A stretch of DNA of 64,000 nucleotides from CAXXOK01 sp963663285 (GTDB lineage: Bacteria; Bacillota; Clostridia; Christensenellales; Aristaeellaceae). Of the stretch, positions 24,482-32,910 are shown in pieces. Position 1 is the first letter of the stretch; each line of letters begins with the position of its first letter. The notes under the pieces are model-generated. The model saw only the letters and a list, made by a program, of their open reading frames with translations, did not search any database and was not told the DNA's origin. Made by a program: the position numbers and the translations under genes. The stretch is taken from the NCBI GenBank assembly GCA_963663285.2, contig CAXXNI010000005.1, positions 1 through 64,000 of the forward strand, given 5' to 3'.

Positions 24482-25873
24482 ATGAACAAGTTTCGCAGAG
24501 TATTGGCCCTGCTGCTTAGCGTTTGCCTGAGCTTTTCGCTGGCGCTGGCCGAAGACGCGACCCAGAGCACCGGTGAGGTAACGGAAGCAGTTGCCACCAC
24601 CGCCGCCGAACTGGCCGATACCGATGTGGTTGCCACCGTTGAGGGCAGCGATGTAACCTGGGCGGACGTCGCCTACTATTACCAGAGTCTGGTGAGCTCC
24701 TATGGCGAGCCGGAAGCGGACATGGTGGACCTGTACAAGGCCGTTGCCATGGAACAGGCCGTCATCCTGAAATTGGTGGATATTACCGCGGCTAACAACG
24801 ATCTGGCCAATTACAGCCAGGATGAGCTGGATGCGATGTACGCCGAATCCGACGCGCAGTGGCAAGCCGCTCTGGACAGTTACGTGGATTACTACTATTC
24901 GCTGACCGATGAGAGCACCGATGAGGAAAAGGCCGCCGCGTATGCCGAAGCCGAAGCCTACTACGGCGATCAGGGGTACAGCGAGGAAATGCTGCGCCAG
25001 AGCAGCGTGGACAGCGAAACCTACGACCGCGTTCTCGCTTTTGTATGCCAGGGGTTGGAAGTAACCGACGCCGATGTGCAGGCGCAGTATGACGCCAACG
25101 TGGCAAGCGATAAAGCGCTTTATGAGAACGATGTCGATTCCTACGAGAATCAGATGATGCTGTACAACTATAATTACGCGGATGAAAAACCGTGGTATCA
25201 TCCCGCCGGTTACCGCTACGTTAAGCACATTCTGCTGAACGTCGATGATGCATTGCTGACCGCTTACACCGATCTGCAGGCCCGTTTGGAAGAGCAGATG
25301 GAAGCGGAAGCCGCCGCCGAAGACGATACGACGGATACGACTGCCGACGCCGCCGATACGACCGAGGAAACCCCGGTTACCGAAGCGGATGTGGACAATG
25401 CCAAAGCCGACATTCTCGCTTCCATTCAGGATAAGACCGATGAGATTTACGCCAAGATCAGCGAAGGCGCCGACTTTGATGCGCTGATTGCTGAGTACGC
25501 AGTCGATGCCGACGGCAATGCGACCGATCCCGGCATGACCAGCGAAGAAAATTCCCAGGGGTATGAAGTGGCGCTGGCTTCCAGCAGCTACGTACCGGAA
25601 TTTGTGGCTGCCGCCTTCTCCGTGGATGAAATTGGCGATGTCAGCGTGCCTTACGTAAGCGACTACGGCGTACACATTGTTAAGTACATGGGCGATGTAC
25701 CCGCCGGCGCTGTGGAACTGACCGACGAGCTGAAAGAAAGCATTCGCGCAAGCCTGCTTTCCGACAAGCAGAGCGAAGCGATGGATGCCTGGCAGCAAGC
25801 TGCAGACATTCAATACACCGGTCTGGTGAAGAGCTACGACGAGGTTGCGGCCGAAATGGATACGGCTGAATAA
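24482..25873 (+). CDS. Exported PrsA/SurA-type peptidyl-prolyl isomerase
   Basis: A 463-residue extracytoplasmic foldase. The signal peptide MNKFRRVLALLLSVCLS has a probable type I cleavage at LALA-ED. A SurA-like N-terminal chaperone region follows, and the C-terminal half holds a parvulin domain (YRYVKHILLNVDD, then FDALIAEYAVD ... SVPYVSDYGVHIVKY). The parvulin domain is split by an insertion of about 75 residues rich in Asp, Thr and Ala, an unusual acidic flexible loop. The protein is strongly acidic overall. It likely folds exported proteins at the cell surface. GGAAAGGACG precedes ATG 24482. Confidence 0.88.
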   Translation: MNKFRRVLALLLSVCLSFSLALAEDATQSTGEVTEAVATTAAELADTDVVATVEGSDVTWADVAYYYQSLVSSYGEPEADMVDLYKAVAMEQAVILKLVDITAANNDLANYSQDELDAMYAESDAQWQAALDSYVDYYYSLTDESTDEEKAAAYAEAEAYYGDQGYSEEMLRQSSVDSETYDRVLAFVCQGLEVTDADVQAQYDANVASDKALYENDVDSYENQMMLYNYNYADEKPWYHPAGYRYVKHILLNVDDALLTAYTDLQARLEEQMEAEAAAEDDTTDTTADAADTTEETPVTEADVDNAKADILASIQDKTDEIYAKISEGADFDALIAEYAVDADGNATDPGMTSEENSQGYEVALASSSYVPEFVAAAFSVDEIGDVSVPYVSDYGVHIVKYMGDVPAGAVELTDELKESIRASLLSDKQSEAMDAWQQAADIQYTGLVKSYDEVAAEMDTAE

Positions 25874-25904
25874 GCCGCCGGACGACCGCAAAGCGATTAT
25901 TAAG

Positions 25905-25931
25905 CGGGGCGCGAAATGCGCCCCGCTTTTG
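25905..25931 (+). terminator. Terminator of the foldase gene
   Basis: Stem GCGGGGCGC/GCGCCCCGC with loop GAAAT followed by TTTTGCTT. Confidence 0.88.
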
Positions 25932-26422
25932 CTTGCCCCAAAGGCCTACTTTTGTGTTGACAGCTGCGGCAGGTTAGACGTATCACTTACAAACGAGTAT
26001 GTTCAGATGCCATTGCTTTTGTAGTTCGGACGATTGAAACGGAATGCCAACCTGCCCCAAAGCCCCATTCACGCTGACAGCGGCGAAAGGGAAAGGGTTG
26101 CTACGGATGAACGAGAAGGATCAGCCCTTGATAACGTTGCTTCCCAGTAACCCGGATCTTTTCAATGCACTGGCATGTAGCCGTAAAGCGGAGATCTTCC
26201 GGCACAGGAGCGTGGCGCGCTTTCGCGACCTGCTTTTACGTATACCCAAGGCGCCCAAACCAAATGAAAGCCGGACGGCTCATGGCCGCCCGGCTGGGTA
26301 GGTGAACTATTCAATTAAAGGGTTTCCCACTCCTGATCGAGGCTGGGTGCCTCACTTCCTGATGGGATTGTGCTCCAAACCGTGAAATCCTTTGATAACC
26401 ACAACCTGGAACCTTCTATGGG
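25932..26422. other. Intergenic region with two degenerate repeat words
   Basis: About 490 bases. GCTTGCCCCAAAGGCC (25930) and CCTGCCCCAAAGCCCC (26050) are degenerate relatives of the dispersed terminator-linked word; both are followed by a GTTGACAG/GCTGACAG motif. A short frame at 26107-26301 (64 codons) has a weak site and no recognisable similarity, so I do not call it a gene. An AGCCGG/CCGGCT stem lies at its end. Confidence 0.4.
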
Positions 26423-26803
26423 TCATTCGTCGTCGAATTCCGCTTCCTTCTCAAAGTCTGTTTGAACGACCTCGATCAGCTTTTCGAGTAGTTCCTCATC
26501 CTCAACGGGTACGAACTCTTCCGTTTCCTCGTCTTCCTCAGACTCTACAACCTGCATGATGTAGAGGTTCACAGGCTCTTCATCATCCTCGCAGGAGCTT
26601 TCGCACTCGCCGCAGTGGCAGCCGCATTCGTCCTCAGCTTGGGCGTCGCCCAACACAACGTATTCTTCTCCGTTGTAAAAGAAATAGCGAACGACTTGTA
26701 AAAGCACTTTATTGCCATCTTCATCGATACCCTCGATGAAATCCTGGCCTTCCATGTCTTCTGCGGCTGAACCACCTAGGGATTGTTCTTCATCACTGTA
26801 CAA
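26423..26803 (-). CDS. Cys-rich DUF1292 paralogue
   Basis: A 126-residue acidic protein with the DUF1292 fold signature: GIDEDGNKVLLQVVRYFFYNGEEYVVL, then YIMQVVESEED, and an acidic C-terminus. Between the two halves lies an insertion CGCHCGECESSC with five Cys and one His in twelve residues, absent from the 23233 paralogue, suggesting a metal or redox site. I prefer the TTG at 26803 (GGGG site 8 bases away); a GTG at 26836 is also possible but lacks a site. It is preceded by a long leader and a good promoter. Confidence 0.75.
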   Translation of the reverse strand: MYSDEEQSLGGSAAEDMEGQDFIEGIDEDGNKVLLQVVRYFFYNGEEYVVLGDAQAEDECGCHCGECESSCEDDEEPVNLYIMQVVESEEDEETEEFVPVEDEELLEKLIEVVQTDFEKEAEFDDE

Positions 26804-27049
26804 TGGTATCGCCCCACTTTCTGATCTGCGTATCACGCTTGCAATACGGTTTCACCGTTCCGTCTTTACGGCTTAGTGACCGCCGTACCCTTACGCCGCT
26901 CGGTGCGCCGGAAGGCTATCCGCGGCGTATTCCTTGCACCGTGCGCATCACGCCCATTGCCGGAGTCGCCGTGTCAAAACATCCTGCAATCATCCGGGGT
27001 ACCTGCGTGATGGGGATCAAGCTGGTTGCCTGTCCCTTCCGGTACTGTC

Positions 27050-27078
27050 ATTATACCCGAACGGGCCGGATTCGTAAA
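27050..27078 (-). promoter_or_regulatory. Promoter with long leader for the Cys-rich DUF1292 gene
   Basis: Reading leftward, -35 TTTACG (27073-27078), 17 bases, -10 TATAAT (27050-27055). The transcript would have about 240 untranslated bases before the start at 26803, with several GC-rich inverted repeats. Confidence 0.55.
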
Positions 27079-27240
27079 CCCTTTTGCGGAAGATTTTACT
27101 ATTGAATTTGCCTTGCGGAAGTGGTAACATTAATGTGTTGGGGTGTTTTTCCCCGTCGTTTGTGCCTCGCCCTTGCCGGTTCAGCCGGTTTGTGTGCAGA
27201 GGCTTTGCTTATGCTTTGGAGCCGGAAACCGAAAAAACGG

Positions 27241-27459
27241 TCAGGCTTCCGGCGGATCGGTCTTTTTGCGCAGGGGGTGCACGGTGCCGTCTGCCTCGCG
27301 AATGGAGACGCATTTGAGCGTTTCTTCCAGCCCGGCGCGGAAACCGGCAATGTACTCGCGCCGCAGCAGCGCCTGCTCGTCCTTTTCGGCGGCGGTCAGA
27401 TCGCGTTCCCGGCTTAAGCGGGCCAATTCGTTAATGCGAAGGATTTTTTCGTGTTCCAT
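27241..27459 (-). CDS. DUF896 family small protein
   Basis: A 72-residue helical protein of the YnzC/DUF896 family: KILRINELARLSRERDLTAAEKDEQALLRREYIAGFR in the N-terminal helical hairpin. The Bacillus relatives are small cytoplasmic proteins (YnzC, YneR region) of unknown function induced in the SOS regulon. The start is ATG 27459 behind AAAGGAGTCCCT; upstream frame extension overlaps the divergent GNAT gene and is rejected. Only 30 bases separate the two divergent start codons. Confidence 0.88.
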   Translation of the reverse strand: MEHEKILRINELARLSRERDLTAAEKDEQALLRREYIAGFRAGLEETLKCVSIREADGTVHPLRKKTDPPEA

Positions 27460-27489
27460 AGGGACTCCTTTCAGAAGGGAGAATGGGGA

Positions 27490-27909
27490 ATGGTTGAGGG
27501 TAAATGGTTTGCGCAGGGCAGCGACATTGCAAAACCGCTGGCGATCCGCCAGACGGTGCTGGGCCGCGGCCGCGACGCGGTGGATGATTTGGCTCAGCAG
27601 GTGGTAGTATACCACGAAAACAGGCCCGCGGGTACCGCGCGCCTGTGGTGGAGCGACGGCGTGTTTATGCTGGGGGATGTATGCGTTTTGCCGCAGTACC
27701 GGCATCAGGGCTATGGCGATTTGCTGGTGCGCCTTTTGCTGTACAAGGCGCTTACCCATAACGCGCAGAGCGTGGCGCTTTTCAGCCCCAAAGACTGCGT
27801 GGCTTTCTTCGCCCGCTACGGCTTTACCGCCGGGGAAGAGGGCGATGTGGTGCGTATGCACCTGCATGCAAAGGATATTTGCCTGAGCTGCCGCCACGCA
27901 AAAGCGTAA
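27490..27909 (+). CDS. GNAT acetyltransferase
   Basis: A 139-residue N-acetyltransferase domain protein. It has VVVYHENRPAGTARLWW, then the acetyl-CoA binding strand and loop VCVLPQYRHQGYGDLLVRLLL (Q/R-x-x-G-x-G), and FFARYGF near the C-terminus. The C-terminal tail has three Cys and a His-rich segment. The substrate is unknown. ATG 27490 follows GGGAG. It is divergent from the DUF896 gene with nearly abutting ribosome binding sites. Confidence 0.85.
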   Translation: MVEGKWFAQGSDIAKPLAIRQTVLGRGRDAVDDLAQQVVVYHENRPAGTARLWWSDGVFMLGDVCVLPQYRHQGYGDLLVRLLLYKALTHNAQSVALFSPKDCVAFFARYGFTAGEEGDVVRMHLHAKDICLSCRHAKA

Positions 27910-28054
27910 CCCTGCTGACGCAGGCTGGTGCGGAAAATACACATACAACGCTGTGCATGTGCCTTCGGCTGCCCAAACGGGCAAACCGGGTGACACCTGC
28001 GAAGTATGGTATACCCGCCTTGCCCGCCTGATAAACCTGCTATCGAAACATTCC

Positions 28055-28084
28055 GGCGCTTGAAAGCATCAAGCGCCGTTTTTT
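28055..28084 (+). terminator. Terminator downstream of the GNAT gene
   Basis: Stem GGCGCTTGA/TCAAGCGCC with a 5-base loop followed by GTTTTTTA. It lies just before the convergent gene stop at 28086. Confidence 0.85.
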
Positions 28085-28085
28085 A

Positions 28086-28970
28086 TTACCAATTGATCGG
28101 GTCGATCGTTGTGGCAAAATAGAGGATGTCGCTTACGCTCCGCTCGTTGGCTTCGGATTTATCGTTGTAAATCTGGCCGTTCAGCACCATGGTAGCGCTG
28201 TTACCGCCATCCAGGTTATAGGCCTGCGTGCAGCCCAGATCGGCCATAAAGCCGGCCAGTGTTTCCAGCGTAACGCCGGCGCTGTCGTCGCTGCGGCCAT
28301 CCGCCACCACGCATACATAGTGCAATTCGCTGATTTGGCCGATGGCGGAACGCGGGTTTAAGTAATGCGGGGCAAAGCTGTACTTCTCAGGTATTTCCTG
28401 CTGCTCACCGTCGATCACCAGCGCCGGGCCGAAGCTGAATACATTGCGGATGTCCATGGCGCCCGCCAGATAGAAATCCAGCATCTCCAGATTATCGCGC
28501 TTTACGATGTGGAAATCCCCGTTGGCGTCGATAAGCAATACATCATACAGGCTGCTGCTTTTGGCGCGCAGGGTTTCGCCCTGCCGGATCACCAGCCCGG
28601 AATCCCGCTGGATGTAATCATCCCCGTTCATGGCCAGTACGGCGTTATAGTACTTCGCCATGGTGGTAATTTTGGTGCCGCTGCGGTTAAGCGTGGTGGC
28701 CAGCCCCGTACGGATTTGGCTGGGGTGGGACAGCGTAATATCCGCCACGAAGAAATTGGCGTCCGCGCGGCGGACGGTTGAAATATCAATACGAAGGGAA
28801 GAATCATAATAACCGGTTTCGGTATAATCTTCCGGGTTGGGGGCGTAGCCGGGCGAATCGTCCCAGTCCAGCGGGGAAACGGACGTGGTAACGTCGGCGG
28901 CGGCGGAGCCAATGAGCAGTACACAGGCAAGCAGGATGGATAAAGTGATGCGAAGGGATCGGGCTTGCAT
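28086..28970 (-). CDS. Secreted phosphodiester glycosidase (NAGPA domain), copy 1
   Basis: A 294-residue exported protein with a phosphodiester glycosidase domain (PF09992 type, named for the mammalian uncovering enzyme). Family marks are YYNAVLAMNGDDYI, GLVIRQGETL, FGPALVIDGE, NPRSAIGQ, VVADGR and the C-terminal AYNLDGGNSATM. Such enzymes cleave sugar-phosphodiester bonds; in bacteria the targets are wall or capsule polymers. The signal peptide begins at ATG 28970 (AAAGGAG site). It is paralogous to the next gene upstream. The fourth and last gene of the operon. Confidence 0.88.
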   Translation of the reverse strand: MQARSLRITLSILLACVLLIGSAAADVTTSVSPLDWDDSPGYAPNPEDYTETGYYDSSLRIDISTVRRADANFFVADITLSHPSQIRTGLATTLNRSGTKITTMAKYYNAVLAMNGDDYIQRDSGLVIRQGETLRAKSSSLYDVLLIDANGDFHIVKRDNLEMLDFYLAGAMDIRNVFSFGPALVIDGEQQEIPEKYSFAPHYLNPRSAIGQISELHYVCVVADGRSDDSAGVTLETLAGFMADLGCTQAYNLDGGNSATMVLNGQIYNDKSEANERSVSDILYFATTIDPINW

Positions 28971-29076
28971 AGCGACACTCCTTTCCAGGGACGGGCGGCG
29001 TGTGGGGATCAGGCGGATGCTTGCCGCCGGAGAGCATACGTAACGGATATACCCGTATTTTGCCTTTCTTAACCGT

Positions 29077-29931
29077 TTACATTCCGGCAATTCCGGTGCC
29101 GAAATAGAGGATATCACTGATGTCGCGCTCACTGTCCCCGCTGACGGTGTTATACACTTCGCCGTGGAACAGCAGCGTGCTGCTGCCGCCGCCATCCAGG
29201 TTATAGGCGACTTCGCAGCCCAGAGCGCCCATAAACTGGGCCAGTTGCTTGTGGGTTACGCCGCGGCTTTCATCCTGCCGCCCATCCACCACGACCAGCA
29301 CATAGCTCAGCTCCCCGACTTGGCCGATGGCGCTGCGGGGGCTGCGATCCTGCGGGGCGAAGCCGTAGCCGTTATATACGGTTTGCACTTCGCCGTCCAT
29401 CACCAGCACGGGGCCGAAATAATAGCACTGGGCGACCGTGTAGGCGGTTAGCACGGAAGCGAGCGTTTTGGAGGTGGGTTTGCGCACGGCATGAAAATTG
29501 CCGTCCGTATCGATGACCAGATAGTCAAGCGATGTGGCCGTGGATTTGCGCAGGGTAACCCCCTGCCGGATTATATAGCCTTTGCTGCGGTACAGGTAGT
29601 TATCGCCGTTGATGCCAACCACCGCGTTATACGCGCGCCCGATCAGGCTGGCGACCGATTTGCCGTCTTCGCCCGGCTCACAGGACAGCGCTGTGCGCAG
29701 TTGGCTCGCGTCCGCAATCTCCACATGGGCTACGTGGTAAATGCTGTCGTCCTGCACAATATCCTCAATCCATACGTGCAGGGTATCATCCATATATTCA
29801 TGGTCGCTCAGGTAGCCGCTTTCGCCTGCGGCAGGCGCGGGGGAAAGATCCAGCGGCAGCGTTTCCGCTGTGGCCGCCGCCGCGCTAAGCAGCAGACAGG
29901 CCGAAAGGAAAAGGGTTACGAGTTTGCGCAT
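29077..29931 (-). CDS. Secreted phosphodiester glycosidase (NAGPA domain), copy 2
   Basis: A 284-residue paralogue of the downstream gene, with the same order of motifs: AYNAVVGINGDNYLY, GYIIRQGVTL, FGPVLVMDGEVQ, SPRSAIGQ, VVVDGR, and AYNLDGGGSSTLLF. Here the Gly/Ser-rich active loop DGGGSS matches the family consensus better than the DGGNSA of copy 1, so the copies may differ in substrate. The signal peptide is MRKLVTLFLSACLLLSAAAATAE. The GGAGGCGAATC site precedes ATG 29931. It starts 18 bases after the GT2-GtrA stop. Confidence 0.89.
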   Translation of the reverse strand: MRKLVTLFLSACLLLSAAAATAETLPLDLSPAPAAGESGYLSDHEYMDDTLHVWIEDIVQDDSIYHVAHVEIADASQLRTALSCEPGEDGKSVASLIGRAYNAVVGINGDNYLYRSKGYIIRQGVTLRKSTATSLDYLVIDTDGNFHAVRKPTSKTLASVLTAYTVAQCYYFGPVLVMDGEVQTVYNGYGFAPQDRSPRSAIGQVGELSYVLVVVDGRQDESRGVTHKQLAQFMGALGCEVAYNLDGGGSSTLLFHGEVYNTVSGDSERDISDILYFGTGIAGM

Positions 29932-29949
29932 GATTCGCCTCCGTAGGGT

Positions 29950-31095
29950 TCAGGGCTGCGCAGGCAGTTGGTTGTGCCCGCCGAACACCCAGCGCCGCTG
30001 GATATAGTAGCTGAGGAAAAACAGCACAATATCCACCGGCATTTTGATAAAGTTATCGCTCCAGCCGAACCATACGTGCAGGCTGCTGGTCAGCCATGCG
30101 GACAGGCATAAAATGACGACAACAGTAACGGCGTACCGCCAGAAGGATGCGCCGATGCGCATACGGCTGGCAAATACATATTTGCGGTTGACCAAAAAGT
30201 TAAATGTGGAGCTGACGATGCGCGCCAGCCCTGCCGCCAGCCCGATACGCGCGATAAACCGGAACGGCGCAAGGCCGATGGTTACATCCAGCCCGGGGGC
30301 GTAGGCGCGCAGCAGGTTGTTGAGCAGCAGATAAATGGCGTAGTCCACCAAAAAACTGAGCAGCGATGCGGCAATAAACCGGAAAAAACGGGACAGGATG
30401 ACCCGGTAAATACGCCAGCTGTCGCGCACGGGGTTAAAGTGGCTGCCTTCGTTGTTGTTTTCATATACGGTTTCAATGGAAAGAAACCGCATGGGAATCC
30501 GGTCGGTCGCACAATCGATGAGCTGGTTCATCTCATACTCATAGCGGTCACCGGAGGTTTGCAAAAACCGTTCCAGCAGCGCGCGGGGAAAGCCGCGCAG
30601 CCCCGTTTGCGTATCGGGCACATGCTGGCCGTACAACAAGCGGAATACCGTGCTGGTAATGTGGTTGCCCTTGCGGCTTTTCCAGGGCACGTGGGGCTGG
30701 TTAAAATCCCGGCTGCCCAGCAGCAGCGCGTCTTCCTCCTGCACGCGCAGCGCTTCGGCCATGCGCAGAGCATCCTGCACGGTATGCTGGCCGTCGCTGT
30801 CAGCGGTAAGAACGTAATGGCACTGCGGGCATTCGGCCTGCAGGTAGGCAAGCCCTTGCCGGAGCGCGTACCCTTTGCCGTGGTTGGGCAGGTAGCGGAT
30901 CACCTGTACACCCTCGTCGCCGTCGTGGCTCAAGGATTCAAAGATATCGTCATAGGCCTCGCCGGAACCATCGTCCACAACGACGACTTTGCCAAAACCG
31001 GCTTCTAGAAGCGCATCCACGTAGGGAGGCAGTTTCTGGTCGGGCTCGTAGCTGGGAATCAGTACAGCTACATCCGCTGCGGGGGCGTTTGGCAT
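29950..31095 (-). CDS. GT2 glycosyltransferase fused to GtrA membrane domain
   Basis: A 381-residue fusion. Residues 1-220 are a GT2 family domain of the dolichyl/undecaprenyl-phosphate mannosyl transferase type (VAVLIPSYEPDQKL, VVVDDGSGE, LTADSDGQH with the DxD-like triad). Residues about 230-375 form a four-helix GtrA domain, ending with YIQRRWVFG. Such fusions make polyprenyl-phosphate sugars and help flip them outward. Placement next to two secreted phosphodiester glycosidases suggests a surface glycan pathway (inference). ATG 31095 follows GGAAGGGAAG. Confidence 0.9.
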   Translation of the reverse strand: MPNAPAADVAVLIPSYEPDQKLPPYVDALLEAGFGKVVVVDDGSGEAYDDIFESLSHDGDEGVQVIRYLPNHGKGYALRQGLAYLQAECPQCHYVLTADSDGQHTVQDALRMAEALRVQEEDALLLGSRDFNQPHVPWKSRKGNHITSTVFRLLYGQHVPDTQTGLRGFPRALLERFLQTSGDRYEYEMNQLIDCATDRIPMRFLSIETVYENNNEGSHFNPVRDSWRIYRVILSRFFRFIAASLLSFLVDYAIYLLLNNLLRAYAPGLDVTIGLAPFRFIARIGLAAGLARIVSSTFNFLVNRKYVFASRMRIGASFWRYAVTVVVILCLSAWLTSSLHVWFGWSDNFIKMPVDIVLFFLSYYIQRRWVFGGHNQLPAQP

Positions 31096-31206
31096 GTTGT
31101 AACTTCCCTTCCTTTATCGTAGCGAATCATCGCATCGATTGGCATTTATAGCGGCAGCGGCCGTAGATGGCTGCCGTGGTGAAACCTGCCGTGCAGGTGA
31201 AGACGG

Positions 31207-32742
31207 TTAGGTGTTCATGTACGTATCCAGATAATCAGTTAGCAGCGGGGACCAGTCCTCTCCTGTATCCATACGCAGCAGCGTTTCAAAATCATCCCGC
31301 GTGGCTAAGGTAAAGGCGTAGGTTTGGTAGTAGTGCGCAAGGAACGCATCCAGTCCGCCATCCATCGCGGTATCCAGCGCGCACAGCGCCGCCGCGCCGC
31401 GCGAGGTAACCACCAGCTTGTACTCGCTCCAATCGCTGAAATAGTCCACCGGGCTGCCCGGCGTTACCCCCCGTGCAACGGTGACGCGCAGGGAAGAATC
31501 CACCAGCGAATACTGTAAATCCGCGCGGGCGGATGCGCCGTTACGGGTTTCCCAGTAATCCAGCAGGGAGAACTCGGCAAGCGCATCACCCTGCCACGCC
31601 TGGTTGAACCCGTCTATCCCCACGACGGCGGCCCACCATTGCTTGGCGACCGCACGCGCTATGGTGCGTGTGAGCGCATCACCGCCCGTCGCCAGCTGAT
31701 CGCTGTCGATCATGCCAAGGGCGGGGTACGTAGCGGTATCAAAGGGCAGATCAGCCTGACACAGCGACAGGGTGGGGTATGGGTATGCCCCGTAGCGCGC
31801 AGTGTAAATTTCCAGCGCTTTGCCCGCGGTGGCAAGCATTGCTTCGGCATCCTTTGCCGTGCGTGCATAGGCCTGCACCAGCACGCCGTTTTGCAGGGCT
31901 TGCGCACGCCGGTAGCCGGTGCTCAGGCACAGGGCAAAATCCCGTACGGCGGGAGCACTGACTGTGGTAAGAGTCTGCCCGTCCGCCGCGGCTTCGCTCG
32001 CCGCAGTGCCGGTGCAGGCGACAATATATGCCTGCGGGGCGGTGATACGCACGGTGTAGTTGCGGCACTGGTTGATGAATGGCTCGCCGATGGAGCTGTA
32101 TTCATCCGTGCGGTACGCGCCGTCCACCCATGGGGAGGGGATGACAAACGTATTGCCCAGAGCCCAGACGCCGCCGTTTTCGCCAAAGCGGTAAGCCAGC
32201 TGCGGCACACGCACGGTATAGGCCATACGCAGGGTTACGGTTTCCCCGGGCAGCCAGTCCGCCGGTAGGGAAACGCGCAGTTCCGTATGGGCGTCGTCCC
32301 CGTAGGCGTAGGGCAAGCCTTCCGCTGCGCCGTCCGCCGTAAGCAGCTTCATGGCGCTGAAAGTGAGCCGCCCGACGGAAAAACCGTTTGGATAGCAGGC
32401 GTCATACAGCTCTGTGGTAGCTGCTGGGGAGGTATCTTCACTTTGAAAGGCATTGGGGTAGGTGCGAAAGACGATCATCCGCTGCGCTGCACCGGTGCGG
32501 TTTTGCAGCGCCAGGGTTTGCTGCGTCGCCAGCGTGCGGGAAACCGGATCAAATACCGCGTCGATGGTGATTTCATCCAGTCCCTCGGCGGCGGTAAGCA
32601 GCGTTTCGCCGGGTGCGGGCGCGGCAAGCTCCCTTTGCGGATGCGGTAAAAGCACCAGCAGGAGGATCAGGCCGGTGCAAACGGCTGCGGCAACCGCCCA
32701 CCAGCGCGGCGGCACGCGCCGCCGGGCCTTGCGCTGCTCCAT
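31207..32742 (-). CDS. Membrane-anchored M1-peptidase-fold protein lacking the zinc site
   Basis: A 511-residue protein with an N-terminal anchor helix (residues 16-34) and an extracellular M1 aminopeptidase-like fold. The beta-rich N-domain and the WALGNTFVIPSPW and YPALGMID segments align with the family. The zinc motif HExxH is replaced by RAVAK (363-367) and the third ligand, 19 residues on, is Asp386 instead of Glu, so it cannot be a standard metallopeptidase. QWW after the motif is kept. It heads the operon with the GT2-GtrA and NAGPA genes. ATG 32742 follows AAGGAGGCGCGTGC. Confidence 0.82.
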   Translation of the reverse strand: MEQRKARRRVPPRWWAVAAAVCTGLILLLVLLPHPQRELAAPAPGETLLTAAEGLDEITIDAVFDPVSRTLATQQTLALQNRTGAAQRMIVFRTYPNAFQSEDTSPAATTELYDACYPNGFSVGRLTFSAMKLLTADGAAEGLPYAYGDDAHTELRVSLPADWLPGETVTLRMAYTVRVPQLAYRFGENGGVWALGNTFVIPSPWVDGAYRTDEYSSIGEPFINQCRNYTVRITAPQAYIVACTGTAASEAAADGQTLTTVSAPAVRDFALCLSTGYRRAQALQNGVLVQAYARTAKDAEAMLATAGKALEIYTARYGAYPYPTLSLCQADLPFDTATYPALGMIDSDQLATGGDALTRTIARAVAKQWWAAVVGIDGFNQAWQGDALAEFSLLDYWETRNGASARADLQYSLVDSSLRVTVARGVTPGSPVDYFSDWSEYKLVVTSRGAAALCALDTAMDGGLDAFLAHYYQTYAFTLATRDDFETLLRMDTGEDWSPLLTDYLDTYMNT

Positions 32743-32772
32743 GCACGCGCCTCCTTATGCCATAGTAGCTGT

Positions 32773-32778
32773 ATTATA
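32773..32778 (-). promoter_or_regulatory. Extended -10 promoter of the M1-like operon
   Basis: Reading leftward TGGTATAAT, an extended -10 box, 31 bases before the start codon. No good -35 is seen. Confidence 0.5.
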
Positions 32779-32856
32779 CCACAAACCGCCTGCGGTTCGC
32801 ATCCTCCAGTGCATACAAGGTGATATTGTAACATGTTGCAAGCATCCCTACAATAG

Positions 32857-32889
32857 AAAAACGCCACGCGGTGAAGTCCGCGTGACGTT
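32857..32889 (-). terminator. Terminator of alaS
   Basis: On the minus strand a 12-bp stem (AACGTCACGCGG/CCGCGTGGCGTT, one mismatch) is followed by TTTTTC, 21 bases after the alaS stop. Confidence 0.85.
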
Positions 32890-32910
32890 GAGATGAAGGC
32901 TGTGAAAAAG

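Noticed and set aside
23813..25891. 692-codon open frame on the minus strand over the foldase gene
   Set aside because: Only its last 163 codons encode a recognisable domain (YkuD). The rest is antisense to prsA-like coding sequence with a clear signal peptide and terminator.
26107..26301. 64-codon frame MNEKDQPLITLLP...
   Set aside because: Weak ribosome binding site, no similarity, and it ends within a GC-rich inverted repeat; not enough support for a gene.
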